Shown: positions 33,916 through 42,413 of the stretch, one piece after another | How positions within the stretch are numbered: the stretch's first letter is position 1 | Layout of the letters: the number at the start of each line of letters is the position of its first letter | NCBI RefSeq assembly: GCF_002161765.1 | Contig: NZ_NFIN01000010.1 | Location: forward strand, 45,819-109,818 | Direction: 5' to 3' | Source: Bacteroides sp. An322 | GTDB taxonomy: Bacteria; Bacteroidota; Bacteroidia; Bacteroidales; Bacteroidaceae | DNA: 64,000 nt | Made by a program: the position numbers and the translations under genes | The notes under the pieces: model-generated | The model's input: only the letters and a program-made list of their open reading frames with translations | Told to the model about the DNA's origin: nothing | Databases searched by the model: none

Positions 33916-35241
33916 TTACCTTGGAAATAATAATGCAAATTCGGTGAACTCTCCTTCGATGCTGGTGACGAATACCTTTCCTTCGTGGGCATGCATCACT
34001 TGTTGTACGAAGTTCAACCCTAAGCCGAAGCCGGAAGGCCTGTTCTTGTTCTTCTTTCGTCCGGCTGCGGCACGTTCGTATTTGTTGAAGATAGTGCGCT
34101 GGTCGGCTTCCGAAATACCCAAGCCGTTATCATGTACCTTGACGACGGTGTATTTCTCGTTCAGTTCCGAACGGATGCGGATGTCTACCCCTTCGGGTTT
34201 CGAATACTTGATAGCATTGTCTATCAGGTTGCTCAATATTTCTTCCAAATATTCCTTGTCGGCATATACCGCCGGAGTCTTCAGTTCGGCGGTGAAGCGG
34301 ACGGGCTTTTGCGCCTTGGCAGTAAACTTCACGGTCAGGTTCTCTACCATCGGCTCCAGCGGTATGTCTTCACGGTTCATTTCCAGCTTGTGGCTTTCCA
34401 GCTTCGACAGGGTGAGTACCTTGTTGGTAAGGGTCAGCAGGTGGTCCACCTCGTTCTCGGCTATGGTGTAATATTTCTCTTTTGTCTTGGGCTTGTTGTC
34501 CAGCCTTCCGCTATGCAGGAAGTAGAGTGCGGTGAAAATGGAGCTGAGAGGGGTCTTCATGTCGTGTATCATGGCATAGGTAAAGTCTTCGCGTATTTGG
34601 AAAATCTTGTTCATACGCGCGATGATGCGGATTTGGTAGATGATGCAGGAGATGATAAAAGATAAGATAATCAATGTAGAAACCAGCAATATGTTCATAC
34701 GGTTCAATATGGAAGCCAAAGGGTTATAAAGGACTAACTGGATACCTTGTGACAAGTCTGTTTTTATTGGAATAATGGCTGAATATATCGTGATGAATGC
34801 TTTGGGGAAGATTTTGATAGAAGTTTCTGTATCTTTCGTATTGACTATCTTGATTGAATATTTGCAGTCAATATCTTTTTGTGCCAATAAGCGTCCTGCA
34901 ATAGAATCTATTCTATGTAAAGAAAGCTGATAACCTAATTGAGAGATTCCTTCGTATAAATATGTAGCTTGAGGAATAGTATCTGTATTTGCACCGCCAA
35001 TAATTCTTGTTCCTTCAGGAAGCTGTTTGGCTATGATGCTTGTTTCTTTATTTAAAGATACTTCTAAAATTTTGTTACATTCAGTAAATACATTGTTTTT
35101 GATGAGGGAATAGGTATTATATAGCCATACCGCCTGCAAAGCCAATGCCCCGATAAGTCCTAAGAAAGTCAATGCGCTTAATCCTGCGAATCGCCGGTTC
35201 TTTTTATCGGCGAAAAACTCTTTTATCTTTTTCTTGTCCAT
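33916..35241 (-). CDS. Membrane sensor histidine kinase (paralogue 2)
   Basis: The start at 35241 (MDKKKIKEFFADKKNRRFAG) matches that of paralogue 1; 19 extra upstream codons are rejected. The 441-residue kinase has TM1 about 18-42, sensor domain 45-182, TM2 about 184-207, His226 in YAMIHDMKTPLSSIF, N box LSNLIDNAIKYSKPEG, G1 HDNGLGISEADQ and G2 SGFGLGLNFV. The transmitter is nearly identical to that at 25169 while the sensor is diverged and AT-richer. Together with the OmpR-type regulator at 35914 it is the likely core two-component pair, although a divergent secreted-protein gene with response box B lies between them. Confidence 0.92.
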   Translation of the reverse strand: MDKKKIKEFFADKKNRRFAGLSALTFLGLIGALALQAVWLYNTYSLIKNNVFTECNKILEVSLNKETSIIAKQLPEGTRIIGGANTDTIPQATYLYEGISQLGYQLSLHRIDSIAGRLLAQKDIDCKYSIKIVNTKDTETSIKIFPKAFITIYSAIIPIKTDLSQGIQLVLYNPLASILNRMNILLVSTLIILSFIISCIIYQIRIIARMNKIFQIREDFTYAMIHDMKTPLSSIFTALYFLHSGRLDNKPKTKEKYYTIAENEVDHLLTLTNKVLTLSKLESHKLEMNREDIPLEPMVENLTVKFTAKAQKPVRFTAELKTPAVYADKEYLEEILSNLIDNAIKYSKPEGVDIRIRSELNEKYTVVKVHDNGLGISEADQRTIFNKYERAAAGRKKNKNRPSGFGLGLNFVQQVMHAHEGKVFVTSIEGEFTEFALLFPR

Positions 35242-35306
35242 AGTTCTGTAATGTTTCTTGCGGGCAAAGATACGATTATCTTCGGAAGCGGGAAACAAAA
35301 TCCTTC

Positions 35307-35364
35307 GTTAACCTAAAGATAACATAACGATAACCTAAAGGGAGGGATGGAAGGCTTACCTTTG
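35307..35364 (+). promoter_or_regulatory. Response-regulator box B and promoter of the DUF3836-like gene
   Basis: Three 11-bp repeats lie at 35307-35317 (GTTAACCTAAA), 35318-35328 (GATAACATAAC) and 35329-35339 (GATAACCTAAA). Exactly 17 bases later comes the -7 box TACCTTTG (35357-35364). The segment between this box and the kinase start, with its own minus-strand -7 box (35265-35272), is nearly identical to that at box A. Confidence 0.8.
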
Positions 35365-35413
35365 TCACATCAAAATAAAACAAATGTATCACATAAAAAA
35401 AATAGAAAGCAGT

Positions 35414-35728
35414 ATGAAAACAATGAATTTGAAAAAAGCAGCGAGTGTAATGGTATTGGCAAGTGTAGCAACGGTGATGAGCGCACAGACTCCGGAGAAG
35501 TTGTTCAACGACGAGTTGGCGGGCAAGCGCGTGACGGTGCGCGAGGTATGCGCCAAGACTGATATGGGTTACGTGAAATCGGTGCGTAGCGAAATGACCT
35601 ATTCGGATAAGGGCGAACTGCAGAGCAAGGACATTTACCGCTGGAACGAATCGAGCCAAAGCTGGAAGCTCTCCCGCGGCTACGATTACGCACCCGAAGG
35701 CATTCGCTTTACCAACTACGAACGGTGA
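35414..35728 (+). CDS. Small secreted DUF3836-like protein
   Basis: The start at 35414 (MKTMNLKKAASVMVLASVAT) gives a signal peptide ending VMSAQ and a mature protein of about 80 residues. It contains RSEMTYSDKGELQSKDIYRW and NESSQSWKLSRGYDY, the YxxxGxLxSKxxYxW...W pattern I associate with Bacteroides DUF3836 proteins. An ATG 10 codons upstream is less likely because it would precede the signal. It is transcribed from response-regulator box B and sits between the kinase and regulator genes, so it is probably an output or accessory sensor of that system. Confidence 0.75.
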   Translation: MKTMNLKKAASVMVLASVATVMSAQTPEKLFNDELAGKRVTVREVCAKTDMGYVKSVRSEMTYSDKGELQSKDIYRWNESSQSWKLSRGYDYAPEGIRFTNYER

Positions 35729-35735
35729 TGTTTTT

Positions 35736-35907
35736 TTCACCACAGATTACACAGATTAAAAAGTAAGATGATGAAGAAACGCAGATTTTCGCAGATTCAC
35801 GCAGATTTAATTTATAATTAAAAAGTTAATCTGCGAAAATCTGCGTGAATCTGCGTTTTAAACAAACACATTAAATAATTCATTTAATCTGTGTAATCTG
35901 TGGTGAA
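35736..35907. repeat. Palindromic element, CCACAGATTACACAGATT family, interrupted by a second element
   Basis: The outer arms (35736-35760 and 35883-35907) are a 25-bp perfect inverted repeat with core CACCACAGATTACACAGATT. Their interior contains a complete element of the CGCAGATT family (35777-35858). It separates the convergent DUF3836-like and regulator genes. Confidence 0.85.
35777..35858. repeat. Inner CGCAGATT-family element nested in the preceding repeat
   Basis: Three CGCAGATT words on the left (AAACGCAGATTTTCGCAGAT...) face three AATCTGCG words on the right across an AT-rich centre. The order of the spacer pairs (TT, CA) differs on the two sides, so the palindrome is word-based rather than exact. 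Confidence 0.8.
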
Positions 35908-35913
35908 AACAAA

Positions 35914-36612
35914 TCAGCTGGCGACTAACATCAGCCCGATGCCCCGCACGGTTTTTATTTCGATGTCCGCATCGGAGTCGAAGTGTTTGCGGAGCTTGTT
36001 GATGAATACGTCTAAGCTGCGCGAGGCGAAGAAATCGTCTTCGGTGTCCCAAAAGCGGCTTAGGATGGCTTCGCGGCGCACCACTTCGTTCTTGTTTTCG
36101 GCAAGCAATTGCAGTATCTGCGCTTCCCGTTGGGTCAGCACTTGCGTCTTTCCGCTTGTGTCGTCGCGCAAGGTAGCATGGGCAGCATCGAGGGTGTAAT
36201 GCCCTATTTTAAGATGTCCGGTTTCCGTGCGGCTTTTCTCTCCGTTCTTCATTTTGAGGATAGCATGGATGTGGGCGTCCAGTTCGTCGGGCACGTAGGG
36301 CTTCTTGACATAATTGTTTACGCCGAACTCGTATCCTTTCCGCACGTCTTTGGGCGAAGTCAGTGCCGAAGCAAACAGGATAGGCGTGTCTCCATCGGTT
36401 TCGCGGATGCGTTTCACCATTTCGAAGCCGTCCATTTCGGGCATGTCGATATCGCTGATGATGATGTCGGGGCGGCACCGTTCCCATGCCGCTAATCCTT
36501 CTTTGCCGTTGGAAGCGGTGCTTACTTCGTATCCGCCTATCAGGTCTTGCAGCCCGCTCTGCACGATGTAGCACAGGTTGGGGTCGTCTTCCACTAATAA
36601 AAGTTTTATCAT
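35914..36612 (-). CDS. OmpR-family response regulator
   Basis: The 232-residue protein has a receiver (MIKLLLVEDDPNLCYIVQSG) with phosphoacceptor Asp54 in IISDIDMPEMDGF, the conserved Thr/Ser position in LFASALTSP and Lys in YVKKPYVPDEL. A winged-helix domain follows (HLKIGHYTLDAAHATL, LTQREAQILQLLAENKNEVV, FINKLRKHFDSDADIEIKTV). OmpR-type regulators bind head-to-tail direct repeats with about 10-11 bp spacing, which matches the 3x11-bp boxes at 26574, 30856 and 35307. It is the only unpaired regulator in this region and the plausible partner of both kinases at 25169 and 33916. Confidence 0.95.
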   Translation of the reverse strand: MIKLLLVEDDPNLCYIVQSGLQDLIGGYEVSTASNGKEGLAAWERCRPDIIISDIDMPEMDGFEMVKRIRETDGDTPILFASALTSPKDVRKGYEFGVNNYVKKPYVPDELDAHIHAILKMKNGEKSRTETGHLKIGHYTLDAAHATLRDDTSGKTQVLTQREAQILQLLAENKNEVVRREAILSRFWDTEDDFFASRSLDVFINKLRKHFDSDADIEIKTVRGIGLMLVAS

Positions 36613-36630
36613 AAGCAGTCGTGTTTTGAT

Positions 36631-36736
36631 TGAACACAGAGACGCAAAGGCACAGAGTTTTTCAATTTGCTAATAAATAATGTGTTCGTCGTGACGGAAA
36701 AAAATATTCTCCGTGCCTCTGTGTCTCTGTGTTCAA
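36631..36736. repeat. Palindromic element, CACAGAGACGCAAAG family
   Basis: TTGAACACAGAGACGCAAAG... (36631-36658) faces 36709-36736 with only a few mismatches over 28 bases. It lies between two minus-strand genes and ends 2 bases before the stop codon of the C1 peptidase. Confidence 0.8.
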
Positions 36737-36737
36737 T

Positions 36738-37919
36738 TTATATCCCTAATTTCTCCTTCAGCGTTTTCGGAAGCGCATCCTTGTGCACTAAAATGTAGAT
36801 GGTTTTGGCACGGACGTAGCTTTCCGACATGTTCAGGTAGCCTCCGAAGTCATTGCTATCGGCAGCCCACGAGTTTTTGGTGATGTAATATTTCGTGCCG
36901 TTTTGGTCGGTGGCTATGCCGGTGATGTGCATCAGGTGGTCATCGGTAGTCTTTCCCGATTCATATCCTTGCTGGCGGATTTCGGGAGTCACCTTCACTT
37001 CGGGATAGGGATGCTCGAAGCGGAATACTTCGGCAAGGCGTTCGGTGTCGTTCAGTTGTCCCCAATGGGCACGGTCGCTATCCTTATAGAGGTCATCGCT
37101 TTTCACATCGGGGTTGATTGCCACCCCATTCAGATACGCAAAGCCTTTTTCGCTTACATCGCCGTCCCAGCACAAGGTATATCCGCTTTTCAAGGCTCCG
37201 TCCATTACGCTGATCAGTTCGTCGAGCGGAAGGTTGTACATCTGGCTATGCTCCCAGTTGTCGGGGATTTCTACTTCGAACGGCTTGTAATACGGCTTGT
37301 GCGTGAAGCTGGTCAGGGGAATGTAGTCATCTGTATCGATACCGAGGCTTTCGGCAAAGCTCTTGGGCGTGTATTCCTTGCCTTTATAGGTGAAGGTTTC
37401 GGGCACCTTGCCCATGTAGATATCGAAGAGGCTGTTGGCAAGCTCTTGGTATTGCTTGCTGTTCTTTTTCTGCTTTACGGCTTCGGCGGAGATGGCTTCC
37501 ACGTATCCGGCAAGCTCCGAATGATTGTGTACGGGCGAGTCGTAATTGATGCCGGTATAGGCTTCTTCGGGAACGATGCCCACTTGGTTGAATGCCGTTA
37601 TCCAGCTGGCGGTGATGCTTCCTTGGGTTACGTTTCCCTTGCCGTGGCGCAAGAGGTTGTCCGCCATTTGGTTCAGGTATTTCTGGCGTACGATGAACAT
37701 TTCCGAGAGGTCGTATTCGCCTTTTCCTTGGCGCAATAGTTCCGATTCGATGAATGAAGTGGTGGCAAAGCACCAGCACGTTCCGCTCACCGCCTGGTCT
37801 TTCACCGGTGTGGCTTTTTGTTGTACTACGGTGGTGAATTGGTATCCGTTTTCAGATTGGGCTGTTCCGCTCAGCGGAATGAAGAAAAGGGCAGCCAGTG
37901 TAAAATAGTTCAATTTCAT
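36738..37919 (-). CDS. C1-family cysteine aminopeptidase (bleomycin-hydrolase/PepC type), exported
   Basis: The 393-residue papain-fold protein has a signal peptide (LNYFTLAALFFIPLSGTAQ). The active site shows Gln and Cys in KDQAVSGTCWCFATTSFIES (Cys48). His is in DDHLMHITGIATDQNG and Asn in YYITKNSWAADSNDFGGYLN. The insert MFIVRQKYLNQMADNL and the C-terminus are typical of PepC/BleH proteins, which trim N-terminal residues. An exported form is common in Bacteroidetes. The family normally forms hexameric barrels. Confidence 0.9.
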   Translation of the reverse strand: MKLNYFTLAALFFIPLSGTAQSENGYQFTTVVQQKATPVKDQAVSGTCWCFATTSFIESELLRQGKGEYDLSEMFIVRQKYLNQMADNLLRHGKGNVTQGSITASWITAFNQVGIVPEEAYTGINYDSPVHNHSELAGYVEAISAEAVKQKKNSKQYQELANSLFDIYMGKVPETFTYKGKEYTPKSFAESLGIDTDDYIPLTSFTHKPYYKPFEVEIPDNWEHSQMYNLPLDELISVMDGALKSGYTLCWDGDVSEKGFAYLNGVAINPDVKSDDLYKDSDRAHWGQLNDTERLAEVFRFEHPYPEVKVTPEIRQQGYESGKTTDDHLMHITGIATDQNGTKYYITKNSWAADSNDFGGYLNMSESYVRAKTIYILVHKDALPKTLKEKLGI

Positions 37920-39456
<1,537 letters not shown>

Positions 39457-39467
39457 GTTTTTTGTTG

Positions 39468-39547
39468 AAACGCAGATTAGCGCAGATTTACGCAGATTAA
39501 AAATAATAATAAAAGTAATCCGCGAAAATCTGCGCTAATCTGCGTTT
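39468..39547. repeat. Palindromic element, CGCAGATT family
   Basis: AAACGCAGATTAGCGCAGAT... on the left and its near-exact complement on the right form 31-base arms with two differences around an AT-rich loop. It lies between convergent genes (esterase and LuxR-type regulator). Confidence 0.85.
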
Positions 39548-39563
39548 TAAGATAACAACAAAG

Positions 39564-40142
39564 CTATACGCTGTCGGGATTGACATATCCGTGCATGACA
39601 GCGTAGATAGCGAGGGCAGACACCGACTTGATGCCCAACTTCTCGGTGATGTTCTTACGGTGCGAGATGACTGTAGTCAGGCTGATGTTTAGCCGTTCGG
39701 CTATCTCCTTATTAATATATCCTTTGGTTACCAATACCAATACTTCGATTTCGCGGGGCGAGAGGTCGTGCTCTGTGTTGGATACAGCGGGATGTGCGTT
39801 CGGTCTGTGTCCGTAACGGCGCAGGCTGACAATGGTTTTCACCAACCGGTCTTGGGGCAAGGTGCAATCCAGTGTAGGCACACCGTTCAGTTGAGGCTGT
39901 TCGCCGGAGGAAAGCACGATAGTTTTCGGCTTTCGTTCTAAGAAAAAAGCCGTATGTGCGAAATAGATTTGCGCCGACACGAAGTAATGGGCATACATAT
40001 CGGGCGTGTCGTCCGTCAGTTGTCCGAAAGAAGCGAACGTGCGGATGACCGCATCAGGAATCAGTTCTTCGATAATCGTTCGCAGTCCGAGCGCAGCCAG
40101 CGTATTCTGTTCGATGATGGCAATTTCTGGTGTGTGTGGCAT
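39564..40142 (-). CDS. LuxR/NarL-type regulator with degenerate receiver domain
   Basis: The 192-residue protein has an N-terminal receiver-like fold (EIAIIEQNTLAALGLRTIIE). A NarL-type helix-turn-helix occupies about 125-185 (LSPREIEVLVLVTKGYINKE, then RLNISLTTVISHRKNITEKL). The receiver lacks the phosphoacceptor Asp where expected (DMYAHYFVSAQIY) and has no obvious conserved Lys, so it is probably not phosphorylated. It could be an atypical regulator controlled by other means. It lies upstream of the FAD-dependent oxidoreductase in the same direction, separated by a palindromic element, and no kinase is adjacent. Confidence 0.85.
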   Translation of the reverse strand: MPHTPEIAIIEQNTLAALGLRTIIEELIPDAVIRTFASFGQLTDDTPDMYAHYFVSAQIYFAHTAFFLERKPKTIVLSSGEQPQLNGVPTLDCTLPQDRLVKTIVSLRRYGHRPNAHPAVSNTEHDLSPREIEVLVLVTKGYINKEIAERLNISLTTVISHRKNITEKLGIKSVSALAIYAVMHGYVNPDSV

Positions 40143-40158
40143 AATTATTATTTTATTG

Positions 40159-40239
40159 AAACGCGGATTTTCGCAGATTTACGCAGATTAAATTAATAAT
40201 TGAATTATAATCTGCGAAAATCCGCGTTAATCTGCGTTT
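40159..40239. repeat. Palindromic element, CGCAGATT family, overlapping a stop codon
   Basis: AAACGCGGATTTTCGCAGAT... and a right arm ending AATCTGCGTTT flank an AT-rich centre. The right end supplies the last base of the stop codon of the oxidoreductase (TGA, minus strand, 40239-40241). Confidence 0.8.
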
Positions 40240-41891
40240 CAAATAGTGTTCTGTAAGTATTCCGCGACCGCTTCGGCACACCGCTCTCCGTCGATGCCTG
40301 CCGAGACGATTCCTCCGGCATATCCGGCTCCTTCGCCGCAGGGGAAGAGTCCTTTCACTTCTACGTGTTGGAGTGTTTCGGCATTGCGGGTGATGCGGAC
40401 GGGAGCTGAAGTGCGGGTCTCTACAGCTATCATTACAGCATCGTTGGTAAGGAAGCCGCGTGAACTTTTGCCGAACGCCTGAAAACCTTGGCTCAGGCGG
40501 TCGCCGATGAACTTCGGCATCCAGAAATGGAGCGGAGAGGAGATTAGTCCGGGACTGTATGAGGAGGGAGGCAGGTCGTAGCTCAGCTTCTTGCGGGTGA
40601 AGTCCGCCATCCGTTGCGCAGGAGCCGTTTGGCGCATATTCCCTTGTTGCCAGCAGATTTGTTCTAATTTCTCTTGGAATCGCATCATCGCTAACGGATG
40701 AACGTTTCCTTCCTCTGTCTTTGCTTGCGCTATCAAGGCTTCGGTTTGGGCTTCGGCAGAGTCAGGATAGGCTTCGCAGGCTTGAAGTTGCAGGTCGGGA
40801 TGTGCGAGGTCTTCAGTGCGGAGTTCCACCACCATGCCCGAGTTGCTCCATTTCGTTCCGCGGTTGCTGGGGCTCATTCCGTTTACCACAATCTGATGCG
40901 GACCGCTTGCAGCCGGAACCACAAAACCTCCGGGGCACATACAGAAGCTGTACACGCCGCGTCCGTCCACTTGCTGCACGAAGCTATATTCCGCTGCAGG
41001 CAGGTATTTGCCCCGTCCCGCTTTATTGTGGTATTGGATTTGGTCTATTAGCATCGAAGGATGTTCCAGCCGTACACCTACAGCAATGCCTTTCGGTTCG
41101 ATATATACCCCGTTGGCATACAGCCAGCGGTAGACATCGCGTGCCGAGTGTCCCGTGGCAAGGATGACCGGTCCGCAGAATGTCTTGCCCGTGTTCGTAT
41201 CGATGCCGGTTACTTGCCCGTGTTCGATGATAAGCGCATCCATCCGTGTCTGGAAATGTACTTCTCCGCCACAGGCAAGGATGGTGTTCCGCATGTTTTC
41301 GATGACGCGGGGAAGTTTGTCTGTTCCGATATGCGGATGTGCGTCTATCAGGATGGAGGTGTCTGCTCCGTGTTGGCAAAACACGTTTAAGATTTTCTCC
41401 ACATTGCCCCGTTTCTTGCTTCGGGTGTAGAGCTTTCCGTCCGAGTATGCGCCTGCTCCTCCTTCGCCGAAACTGTAATTCGATTCGGCGTCTACTTTGT
41501 GTTCGCGGCTGATGCGTGCCAAATCCTCTTTCCGCTCGCGCACATTTTTCCCTCGTTCCACTACGATGGGGCGCAATCCTAATTCGATGAGTTTCAGCGA
41601 GGCGAAGAGTCCGCCCGGTCCTGCACCTACCACAATGACCGCAGGTTTGTCCGATACATCGCGGTATTCGGTGAAGGTGAAAGCCTCTTCTTCGGGCAGT
41701 TCGTTGATGAACACCCTTACTTTCAGATTGACGAAAATGGTGCGTTGGCGTGCGTCGATGCTTCGTTTCAGAATGCGTATTGCCTTGATGGTCCGTACGT
41801 CCAGCCCTTTTTCCCGGCTGATGTATTGCTTGATGCTGTCATTGCTTGCCGCTTGCTCCGGCAGAAGCCGTAATTGATATTCCTGTATCAT
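40239..41891 (-). CDS. NAD(P)/FAD-dependent oxidoreductase (BaiN-like/COG2509 type)
   Basis: The 550-residue flavoprotein has an N-terminal about 80-residue domain, the dinucleotide motif VIVVGAGPGGLFASLKLIEL, and a second conserved FAD segment VILATGHSARDVYRWLYANG. Further family segments are SYNFGEGGAGAYSDGKLYTR, CMCPGGFVVPAASGPHQIVV and GLFPCGEGAGYAGGIVSAG. This set defines the uncharacterised COG2509 'FAD-dependent dehydrogenase' family, whose substrate is unknown. Its start is 23 bases from the end of the GxxExxY element, so the promoter may lie within or beyond that element. Confidence 0.9.
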   Translation of the reverse strand: MIQEYQLRLLPEQAASNDSIKQYISREKGLDVRTIKAIRILKRSIDARQRTIFVNLKVRVFINELPEEEAFTFTEYRDVSDKPAVIVVGAGPGGLFASLKLIELGLRPIVVERGKNVRERKEDLARISREHKVDAESNYSFGEGGAGAYSDGKLYTRSKKRGNVEKILNVFCQHGADTSILIDAHPHIGTDKLPRVIENMRNTILACGGEVHFQTRMDALIIEHGQVTGIDTNTGKTFCGPVILATGHSARDVYRWLYANGVYIEPKGIAVGVRLEHPSMLIDQIQYHNKAGRGKYLPAAEYSFVQQVDGRGVYSFCMCPGGFVVPAASGPHQIVVNGMSPSNRGTKWSNSGMVVELRTEDLAHPDLQLQACEAYPDSAEAQTEALIAQAKTEEGNVHPLAMMRFQEKLEQICWQQGNMRQTAPAQRMADFTRKKLSYDLPPSSYSPGLISSPLHFWMPKFIGDRLSQGFQAFGKSSRGFLTNDAVMIAVETRTSAPVRITRNAETLQHVEVKGLFPCGEGAGYAGGIVSAGIDGERCAEAVAEYLQNTI

Positions 41892-41914
41892 AAGTTCTAT
41901 TTGTTTTTAGGGTT

Positions 41915-42383
41915 AAACGCAGATTTTCGCAGATTAACGCAGATTTTTAATTCTATCGTACATATCTTCTTATTCCGTTTTGTAAATTGGCATTGAAGAA
42001 ATTTATTAATAGTCCTAAATGGATGCCGCTTAATCTTAGGTAAGTCATAATTTGGGCTGTATGGATAGGCAAAAGTCGCTCTACCGTCTTTAGCTCTACA
42101 ATGATTTTTCTTTCTACCATAATGTCTATGCGGTATCCGCAATCGATATGTGTATTGTCATAGATAACCGGAAGTTCTTTTTGCCTTTCATATCCGATGC
42201 CTAATTTATTTAGCTCATAACATAAGCAAGCCTCGTATGTGCTTTCTAATAGTCCGGGACCTAACTCTTTATGGACTTTGTAAGCACATCCGATAATTTG
42301 ATATGCCAATTCGTTTGTTTCTTTATCAATATATACCATAAGAAAGATTTTAAATCTGCGTTAATCTGCGAAAATCTGCGTTT
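41915..42383. mobile_element. Candidate mobile element: GxxExxY nuclease gene within 32-bp perfect terminal inverted repeats
   Basis: The left arm (41915-41946, AAACGCAGATTTTCGCAGAT...) and the right arm (42352-42383) are exact complements over 32 bases and consist of the same CGCAGATT words as the gene-free elements at 15894, 35777, 39468 and 40159. The arms enclose only one gene (41953-42339), whose stop is 6 bases inside the left arm and whose start is 12 bases inside the right arm. No transposase or clear target duplication is visible. The mobile status is inference. Confidence 0.65.
41953..42339 (-). CDS. GxxExxY protein (PD-(D/E)XK nuclease superfamily)
   Basis: The 128-residue protein has the name-giving motif in GPGLLESTYEACL (G-x-x-E-x-x-Y). 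It also has a nuclease core YRIDIMVERKIIVELKTVE (Asp, then E-x-K) and a Q-x-x-x-Y element (QIMTYL). The family is widespread and multi-copy in Bacteroidetes, Planctomycetes and others; its function is unknown to me. It fills nearly all the space between 32-bp perfect inverted repeats, which suggests that gene and repeats move together. No own promoter is evident. Confidence 0.9.
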   Translation of the reverse strand: MVYIDKETNELAYQIIGCAYKVHKELGPGLLESTYEACLCYELNKLGIGYERQKELPVIYDNTHIDCGYRIDIMVERKIIVELKTVERLLPIHTAQIMTYLRLSGIHLGLLINFFNANLQNGIRRYVR

Positions 42384-42413
42384 CAAAAAATGTCCTCTGT
42401 GATGAGAAAAAAA

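Noticed and set aside
33916..36612. Identification of this two-component system as RprXY or PhoRB
   Set aside because: Kinase N-terminus and sensor do not resemble RprX, and the kinase-regulator-target arrangement is different. No name can be supported.
41915..42383. Calling the GxxExxY element a classical insertion sequence
   Set aside because: There is no transposase and no target-site duplication visible, so only a candidate mobile element is claimed.
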